NCBI GenBank assembly: GCA_009760855.2
Contig: WPIO01000024.1
Span: forward strand, 1,481,501 to 1,545,500
DNA: 64,000 nt
Origin: Cristatella mucedo
Taxonomy: Eukaryota; Bryozoa; Phylactolaemata; Cristatellidae
Reading direction: 5' to 3'
A model generated the notes under the pieces. The model was not told the DNA's origin, did not search any database, and saw only the letters and a list, made by a program, of their open reading frames with translations. The position numbers were made by a program, and so were the translations under genes. This document shows positions 57,235 to 64,000 of the stretch, piece by piece. Numbering within the stretch: the first letter of the stretch is position 1; each line of letters opens with the position of its first letter.

Positions 57235-57326
57235 CTTGCACACGGCAGGTAAGCGTGACACTGTCATTTTCTGTCACTTTTGTGGATTCTGGCTTTCTGA
57301 TGAAAACTGGGGCAGTCTGATTGACC
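57235..57326 (-). CDS. unc-89: UNC-89-like exon 2: first half of Ig domain 1
   Basis: The acceptor is tgcttttacag and the donor is gtaagc. It enters in phase 2 and leaves in phase 1. It reads APVFIRKPESTKVTENDSVT followed by LTCRVQ, the A to C strands of an I-set Ig domain with the first conserved Cys. The next exon completes the Gly codon and the domain. A preceding Ig domain is expected for vertebrate-type obscurin; as I recall, nematode UNC-89 instead begins with the SH3 region. Confidence 0.85.
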
Positions 57327-57759
57327 CTGTAAAAGCAGGCAAGCAAGCCAAGTTTTCTCTGGTATTCCTACCTCCGTCGGCAGCCATGCCCTCCGATGCT
57401 TTGGCATTTAATATAACACTAGCCCATACCTGTTAAAAATTGCATAGATCACAGAAATCTCAAGCTTTTTTCGAACTGGGGCCATAATGTCCACTGACCG
57501 AGGTAATGAGCCTGCCCTACAGATGGGCAATCTTGCATTTCTTTCTTGATCCAGCCAAATTTGTGAAAAGAAAATTGTGTGAAGCAATTTCAATGTTTTT
57601 GTTATTCTTTTATCAAATGAAATTGAAAATAATTTCTCTGCTGTTTTTCTCATTGTTTCTGTAGTGTTTAAGCAAATATTCTGTGCTGCTCTGGATCAGT
57701 TGCAGCCAAAGTTTGGTACTTAATCAGTCTTGTTAATTTCTCACTTTTAATTTTTCAAA

Positions 57760-57870
57760 TTAATAATAATGATTATAAAAATAGATTTGAATAGCACCCT
57801 CAGAGAACTTAATTTCTTTTCAAGCAATTAGTATATGCTGCAAAGGAAGCATGCTCAAATTATTAGTGGT
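57760..57870 (-). mobile_element. Solo LINE-A 3' tail
   Basis: aataataat run, then tagcaccctcagagaactta, atttcttttcaagcaatt and tatgctgcaaaggaagcatg. Confidence 0.75.
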
Positions 57871-58401
57871 AGCATGCTCAATGACAAAAAGCATTAATGT
57901 AATTATTTAATTGTTAACTAAATAAATTTTGCCTAAAACATTCATATCCGTTCAACGAAATTATTATTGAACTTATAATATTCACAAATATCGAGTTTGA
58001 CTTCCAGTATTCAATATTGGATACGAGTTGAATAGCATTCATTCTCATTGGTGACTTACGCTAGCAAGCAGTTAAGCAGCACTGCACTATGACTGCAGTA
58101 CCAGTAAGTTAAACTGCCAACTGGCTGTCTTAGTCGGCTCATGTTTGACAGGCAAGGTGCATTTGTTTCACAAAGATACCAAAACTATTATAAATTGATT
58201 ATATAAATAATTATGTAATAATAATATCAATGGGTCTTTTGCATAGCACTATAAAAGAAATTAATTTTTATCTCGCTGCTTAGAATATCTCTGCAACAGA
58301 ATCTATACCCAAGGTTTAGTGACATGTATGGTGTGAAGCATGCAAAAGCTAACAGCAATAAAGCTGTGGCCGGCATCCTAAAGTAAACATGAAGAAACTC
58401 C

Positions 58402-58421
58402 TGCCCCCCTCCCCCCCCCCC
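58402..58421. repeat. Poly-C run
   Basis: Two adjoining C runs (6 and 10 or more) separated by a T; a likely sequencing or assembly weak point. Confidence 0.9.
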
Positions 58422-58689
58422 GTTTGTAGGACCTCTGGCTGGGAACATGCACTGAGTCATGCACAGCCAAGCCTGCAGAGTACGCCTGAACAAAACAAGA
58501 CAAATACACTGGGGAGAAGTGAAAGTTGACCGGAATGGATGCATCTCTAGCTGAAACTCAAAGGACACAAGATCATTGCTGGTCGCGACCGCAACCGAGA
58601 GCAAGCTCGAGACTGCCGGTGCGAGCTGATGATTCGATCACCAAAAGATTTCACTTTAGTCTGAGGTATGGTAAGATGATTAGATGCTT

Positions 58690-58990
58690 AGGAGCAGGAG
58701 GAATGAAACTCCACTGAATGGGCAAGGAGCACAGACATGTTGGTTGGCAGAAGCAAGTGAAGCGACAGAGCTGGCGAGCAAGCTAGAGAGAGGATCTTGA
58801 AGTCAATTCGATGCTTGATGGAAAGCAAGTGAAACTGAGATAGAATTGGTGTGGTCTGGTGTGGAAGCTGCGCCGTTGACGACAAACCAGCTAGTTTGGT
58901 GAGCTTTGCACCAGTTGCAGACGTTCAAGGGCACATACCGGGAGTACCAAATAAAGGAAATTGCAATACTCTAGACATGATTTCACTAAC
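58690..58990 (-). mobile_element. LINE RT C-terminal fragment
   Basis: The minus strand reads PILSQFHLLSIKHRIDFKIL, the L-x-W-L-P-I-K-x-R-I-D-F-K-I-L motif of CR1/L2 RTs. Confidence 0.75.
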
Positions 58991-59049
58991 TTGTGGACCA
59001 GTTAGTTTAGAGCCAGTCCACCTGCCATGAGACGTGTTTTTCAAGGATG

Positions 59050-59160
59050 GCATTATATAATAATAATAACAATAATAACAATAAAACACTTGATAAAGCA
59101 CCCTCAGAGAAGTCAATCTCTTTTTAGGTGCTTTAAATTTGCTGCAAAGGAAACACGATC
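59050..59160 (-). mobile_element. Solo LINE-A 3' tail with variant hairpin
   Basis: (ATA/ACA)n run, then ttgataaagcaccctcagag, aagtcaatctctttttaggt and gctttaaatttgctgcaaag. Both stem arms changed together (aaagcacc with ggtgcttt). Confidence 0.85.
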
Positions 59161-59227
59161 GGATGGTTAGTGGCTTTTATCAAAATTATTATCTATAGCT
59201 ATTATCAAAATTCCGCGCCGAAAAAAC

Positions 59228-59388
59228 CTTTCCGATGGCACACAAGGTAAGGCGGCCTCTTTTCATGACCTTGGGACCGAGGTCGTGGGTTCGAATTCTA
59301 AGGTGAGCGACCCTATATTGCTGCTGCAAGAGTTGGTGATAGCCGTAAAGGCTCTTTGTCGCTATACAAAAGAGACTGTTAATCAGCT
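59228..59388 (+). mobile_element. SINE-1 copy
   Basis: A-box-like ccgatggcacacaaggtaag, B box gtcgtgggttcgaattctaa, body ctgcaagagttggtgatagc and end ctatacaaaagagactgtta. Near full length. Confidence 0.8.
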
Positions 59389-59689
59389 AGTATTTTTTAT
59401 TTTTCTATTACAATTCAGACGATACTCTTTCTTATTAGCAAAATGAAACATAAATTGTTAGTTTAGATGATAAATATACAAAATAAAAAATATTACAAAA
59501 TTAATAGACCTTGGTATGGGCTTACTTTTGGACGTATTTTGAAGAATAATTTGGAATCAGGATTCTCGACTGAAACTTAATACGCCAATTACTAACGGAC
59601 CTGCTTCGATCCAAGAACTCAAGAATAGCACATGCCGTTGGGGCTACATGCAGCTTTCTGAACATTGCTTCATGCATGGGCACTGCTAC

Positions 59690-60040
59690 TTTTCAAATGA
59701 AAGTTGCATGGGATGTCGTGACGCCAGTCGGAAGTGAGTTTCAGGCTTTGGGAGCATATAAACTAAAAGTGCGGTCTCCAAACGATTTGAGGTTATTTAG
59801 AGGGATAAGTAAACGATTAGATTAAAACAAGCAGGTGGTACGGTGCTTAGCCTATTGGGAGAGTAGATCTGATAGGTAGGCTGGATCCAAAGAGTGAAGG
59901 GACCTAAAAGTGAGTGACAGAACCTTGAAATCGATGCGCTGCTTGACTAGAAGCCAGTGCAGTTTGGCGAGAAGTGGTGCGATGTGGCAACTGCGACACT
60001 CACGACATACATGACTAGGTTCAAAGTTTTTCACCAGCTG
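59690..60040 (-). mobile_element. LINE-A RT C-terminal fragment
   Basis: The minus strand reads HIAPLLAKLHWLLVKQRIDF then KVLSLTFRSLHSLDPAYLSD, a clear CR1/L2 RT end, followed by reversed 3' landmarks. Confidence 0.8.
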
Positions 60041-61044
60041 TAAGCGCCTGGCTGAATCTGCCGTAATTTTCGTGTGCAGTTATTACATACGTAAAAGAAA
60101 AAGCCACGTAGCTAGCTCTTTCATGGCAGGGGTAGCGTACTATCCGTATCATTTCCGCTCGAACTGCTTTTGCTATGCTTATCTTCCCACACAATGGGAA
60201 ATGAGTGCCTCCGATCTTAGCAAGAGGAGTTGCTCTTACTGGATGCACAAATTCAGGCAAACAGAAACGATGCATTGTTAACACCATGCGATAATAGCAA
60301 GAGCACTAACACTTATATTCCCATTTATGAAACACCCTAACCGTTAAATATGTTTCTAAGCACTTTGCATTTGCTGTAAAAGAAGAATAACTCATTATAG
60401 ATTATTTAAAATGCACAATTTCAGCTCAGCTAATCATATAAAGGATAATTCTCAGTGAAGGTGAGAATGCTGCAAGGAACAGTTTTGCTTTTTAATGTCT
60501 AGTTGAGCTAAAAATATGCTCTGCGAAACTTCTGGTAACGACTACATACTCCACAGCATCGCTTAAAGTGCGTATTCTCGATATAATAGAATTCGGCCGA
60601 TTCATGTTTAAGTAAATCAACTTGAAAGTTCAACCCGATCACTTGTTACCCCCACCCACTTGAGTATTTAAACAAAAAACGTTGCTGTTCCAGAATGAGG
60701 GTGCAAGAGATCAGTGGGTTTGAATTTTATGGAGTCGATTTTCTGGAGAACCTGGACGCAGAATGCTGTGAAATTAAGAAGAAAGTCTTAAAACACAACG
60801 CTTCTGTTATATGCATCATTATAAAAGATTTCCAAAAATTATCTTAAGAAAATCATTGAATTGTATTGAATCAGAGCTTTTCTTGTCCTATTCTGTGACC
60901 TGCTTTGTCTATGGGCTGAATGGTTGTATTTACTTCTCGACAGTGGGACACCACCAATCATTTATCAGTGGAAAACACGGGGTAGATTATCTTTTATTGA
61001 ATAACCGTGCTGTCAGTTATATTTAGATCTAACTAAATAGGTTG

Positions 61045-61405
61045 ATAGTAATAATAATACACTTTTATGGGGCTCTTAAAGAACCAAATGTCTTTGCTGG
61101 TTCTTCATAGGTAGAGATGTAAGCATTTCAACAGGTATATTCCTGTGTGCATGGTATGCTTACCTATGCAAAATTCAGCGCATTTTACTAGCCAGAGGCC
61201 CTACAAATCGGTGGCTTCGAGTGTCTTCTTGTGTGCTTGTGCGTGCTTGTCTAAGCCTTATACTTATGCTTGCGTACTTTTGCTTGTTTGTCTACGCCTG
61301 ACACCATAAATATCAGTAACTCTTGATTATTGTTTTTCTTCCAGTTGCAAAGTACCTGGAGAGAGATTTAGTTCTTTTTAAGAGCAAAAACGTCTTATCA
61401 TTATT
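61045..61405. mobile_element. Two LINE-A 3' ends in opposite orientation
   Basis: A reverse tail at 61045-61120 (aataataatacacttttatg, aagaaccaaatgtctttg) faces a forward 3' end at 61150-61405 (cttccagttgcaaagtacct, gagagagatttagttctttt, ttatcattattattc). Confidence 0.65.
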
Positions 61406-61649
61406 ATTCTTTTTAGGGGCAATAAAATGTACACTTCAGCAGACAAAAGCAGATGATAGACGATTTACATTAGCGATGAATTTAAATGTGGCACGTACAT
61501 ATTTCTAATTTGTTTTAGATATATTGAAGTCAGGGGATATCGCGATGTCACTTGGTATTGAGATGAAGGCTTCAGGTGCATAAGAGCTGAAGTAGTATAC
61601 AGCACCAATATATACAGGCATAGATATGCATAAGACAGAACTTACATGG

Positions 61650-61654
<5 letters not shown>

Positions 61655-61686
<32 letters not shown>

Positions 61687-61725
61687 GGCGTGTGTGTTGG
61701 TGGTGTGTGTGCGTGGGTGGGTGGG
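61655..61725. repeat. (GT)n microsatellite
   Basis: GT run of about 15 units followed by GTGTTGG and GTGGGTGG variants. Confidence 0.95.
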
Positions 61726-61959
61726 TGTGTTTATTAAATATGCAGGTTTATTCTCAGACATAGGGAAAAGGGCCAAGGAGCCCCAGTACCCCTACATGCA
61801 TTATATACTTATATATGCTCCGTTGAAGTGAAGTACCTTCTGTATGCTTGTGTGTTCAGAAACAATGAGCCTTGAGACCAAGAGCAAGAGGGATATGCTT
61901 TGGTATATATATGGTATATCGTATTTGGTATATCGTATGCCTCAGTGTACTTATCTTCT

Positions 61960-62250
61960 TTTGTTTGCATGTACTTTGAATGTCTGACTGTGCATGATTC
62001 AGTGCATGTTACTAACCATGGTTTCTATTAACCAGCCATCTTTGGTGTCTTCTTGTACTTGTGTACTTTTGCATGCTTGTCTACCTGTGATACTTGGCTG
62101 TTTTGGATGCTTGTTCTAGCATGATAACTTGCTTATTATTCTTGCTTATTACTTTTCTTGCAGTAAGTTGTAAAGCACCTGGTTAGAGATCCGGTTCTCT
62201 TTAGGTTCTATGCAAGACATTTACTGTTATTCTTACTATTATTATTATTA
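61960..62250 (+). mobile_element. LINE-A 3' end
   Basis: 3' UTR landmarks (tgcatgattcagtgcatgtt, ttttgcatgcttgtctacct) and tail gcagtaagttgtaaagcacc...ggttctctttaggttctatg with (ATT)n at 62228-62250. Confidence 0.8.
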
Positions 62251-62769
62251 TTATATTTATTTGGGGAGATTAATACACACATATAGTGAGCAGAGGCAAA
62301 CGGACATACTGAGAGCAAGACAACTTGGAACCAAAACAGTCAGATAGATATTAGATGGATAACTTGCTTGGTTGATGGAGAGAACAGAAAAAGAGAGAGG
62401 GAGGGAGAAAGAGAGAGCATATAGAGGCATGACTGTATAAATTCATCTCCTGAAAATATTTGCCAACCGTCAGGTAGTCAAGGAGTTAATTAAATTTCTC
62501 AGCTTTAGCCGATGGCACCTCAGCCGCCGAGCATATTAGAAGCATTAAGTCCCTGACACAGGCTAACCGAAGGCATTTTGAGCAGAGTTCAGTATGGTCG
62601 TGCTTTAATGCACATTATAACATTGTCAGACACCCTAAGATGATATGACTGCAGTTTACCCCATTCTCATATTAGGCAGGTACAGTTCATTTCTAGTCTT
62701 GAGTGTTAGGTGCATCTTATGTCATCTGTTTATTGACTTTTTTGTTAGCTCCCACATAACTGCTTTAAT

Positions 62770-63595
62770 GAAGCCTTTAACTAAAGCATCAACGTAGACA
62801 ACCACATCAGCTCCACAGTCAATTCTGCCTACTTTCAGCTACATAACATTGCTACAATTCGGGCTTGTTTAGACAGGGACACCACATCTAAATTGATTCA
62901 TGCATTTGTGACATCCCGTCTTGACTTCTGTAACTCACAGCTTGCTGGTCTATCGGCCTGTGCAATCAGGCGCTTACAGCTGGTGCAAAATTCTGCAGCT
63001 AGGCTTGTCTGTCGTGTGCATCACAGTTGCCCCATCACACCACTTCTCGCCAACCTGGCTTCCAGTCAAGCAATGCATCGACTTCAAGGTTTTATTAATC
63101 ACTCGCTTTTAGGTCCCTTCATTTTTGGCTCCAGCCTACCTATCGGATCTTCTCCCCCACCAGGCTAAGCATGGTACCACCTGCTTTTCGGAATCTAATC
63201 GTTTACCTATACCTCGTAAAACCTTAAATCCGTTGGAAACAGTGCCTTTAGTGCGTATGTTCCTAAAGCCTGAATCTCACTTCCTACTTGCGTCACAACA
63301 TCTCCTGACTTGACCACATTTAAAAAGAAATTGAAAAAGCATCTATTTATCACAGCATTTAGTGGGTCCTTGTGATTCGTCCTTTATGTGCTTATATGTG
63401 CTGACACTGTGCATGCTGCCATTACCCAAACTTGCATGCTGACCCTGTGCATGTCACCCCCTGTGTTATTCTTGTTGTTTAATCAGCATGCTACTACTAA
63501 CCATTCAATCGTGCTTCCTTTGCAGCAAATGTAAAGTGCCTGGAAAGACATTGGGTTCTCTGAGGGTGCTATATCAAATGAATTATTATTATTTT
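62770..63595 (+). mobile_element. LINE-A 3' half, well preserved
   Basis: Reads FVTSRLDFCNSQLAGLSACA, RRLQLVQNSAARLVCRVHHS and PITPLLANL in frame, then frameshifted thumb and C-terminal sequence, 3' UTR, and a tail ending aattattattatttt. It lies 310 bp from exon 1 on the opposite strand. Confidence 0.88.
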
Positions 63596-63906
63596 ATAGA
63601 AGTAATATAGATGCTTATAAATCTGCTGCTACTTTCCTGCAAAGATCTTTGCCTGAAAACGTGGTACTTGGTGACTAATGGCCGTTGACATATAACTAAA
63701 GTGTTTATTTCGACTGATTGGTTCACAGGGGACCAACAAATTATTCAAAATGGTGTATTCGGTCCTTTGCTTAATACGTGTGACTACAGCACACAGGCGC
63801 ATCTTGGAAACACATCAAACTCTTTATTTTTTTGAGCCCCCCACCATGCAGCGATCGTAGACTCTCGGACCCCGCTCGGCTACCTCAGCATTGCAGTCAT
63901 ACTCAC

Positions 63907-64000
63907 TTAATGTCAGCATCGACAGGAGCCCCTTCCGTAGACGACTGCAATGTCAGAGGTCGTCGCCTACTGCTTGGACTTGCTTCCACTGCCTGCATGG
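63907..64000 (-). CDS. unc-89: UNC-89-like exon 1 of window (linker; 5' end outside)
   Basis: Only one of the three minus frames is open here. It includes QAVEASPSSRRRPLTLQS and ends ADI plus two bases (phase 2) at a perfect donor, gtgagt. Joining to 57326 makes a Lys codon and continues straight into an Ig domain, which is the best support for the exon. The segment is Ser/Arg-rich and has no recognisable fold. An ATG sits at 63996-63998, but the exon runs off the window, so whether translation starts here cannot be told. Confidence 0.6.

Larger units (their letters stand above)
57327..63906 (-). other. Intron between exons 1 and 2
   Basis: Contains LINE-A pieces (57760-57870, 58690-58990, 59050-59160, 59690-60040, 61045-61405, 61960-62250, 62770-63595), SINE-1 (59228-59388), a C run (58402-58421) and a GT tract (61655-61725). 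Nothing recognised in 57440-57750, 57880-58400, 60050-61040, 62260-62760 or 63600-63900. Confidence 0.65.

Noticed and set aside
57373-57433. A possible exon (VWASVILNAKASEGMAADG) just upstream of the Ig exon 2
   Set aside because: It would end in phase 1, but exon 2 must be entered in phase 2. Exon 1 at 63907 fits exon 2 exactly, so this piece is probably intronic.

Overview
This is eukaryotic, animal DNA. Coding sequence is split into short exons with GT/AG junctions, introns reach 11 kb, and the introns are full of non-LTR retrotransposon debris, tRNA-derived SINEs and microsatellites. There are no operons, no CRISPR array and no rRNA genes. I cannot name the species. The muscle gene described below points to a bilaterian invertebrate, and a flatworm or other spiralian is only a guess.

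One large gene on the minus strand occupies nearly the whole window, with both ends outside it. I assembled about 20 exons by hand from domain homology, splice sites and reading phase; every junction from exon 1 to the start of exon 19 agrees in phase. In transcript order: linker (63907-64000), Ig domain (57235-57326 and 56732-56932), Ser/acidic linker (54357-54472), SH3 (49320-49551), a 27-nt microexon (49078-49104), Lys-rich linker (47403-47521), second SH3 (39752-40032), RhoGEF/DH domain (34276-34428, 33728-33797, a 21-nt microexon 31054-31074, 29343-29435, 26319-26483), PH domain (21695-21901, 20937-21102), linker (19858-20019), Ig domain (8724-8871, 4554-4726), a disordered exon of about 690 codons rich in Ala, Ser and Asp (ending near 1042-3170), and a fibronectin III domain (659-833, perhaps continuing at 1-147). 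The SH3-DH-PH-Ig core matches UNC-89/obscurin, the giant Rho-GEF scaffold of the muscle M-band. Kinase domains, expected after Ig-Fn3, would lie beyond position 1.

The introns hold three interspersed families. LINE-A is CR1/L2-like, with recognisable reverse transcriptase pieces and a 3' hairpin ending in (ATT)n. LINE-B is also CR1/L2-like and ends in a conserved block followed by an (ACATT)-type tail. SINE-1 has a tRNA-like head with A and B boxes. A rarer SINE-2 carries a tail resembling the LINE-A 3' end. Nested insertions (LINE tail inside LINE, SINE inside LINE) give relative ages. Other structures are a 21-unit, 30-bp minisatellite (44001-44630), a 17-bp perfect hairpin (46405-46445), a long (AT)n block (about 15937-16100), several CA/GT and CT/GA tracts, and an unexplained plus-strand open frame of 237 codons (50658-51371).

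The most notable points are the two tandem SH3 domains in an UNC-89-type protein, the two in-frame microexons (one inside the DH domain), a DH domain that looks shortened, the very large low-complexity exon where other animals have Ig arrays, and compensatory changes in the LINE/SINE 3' hairpin.
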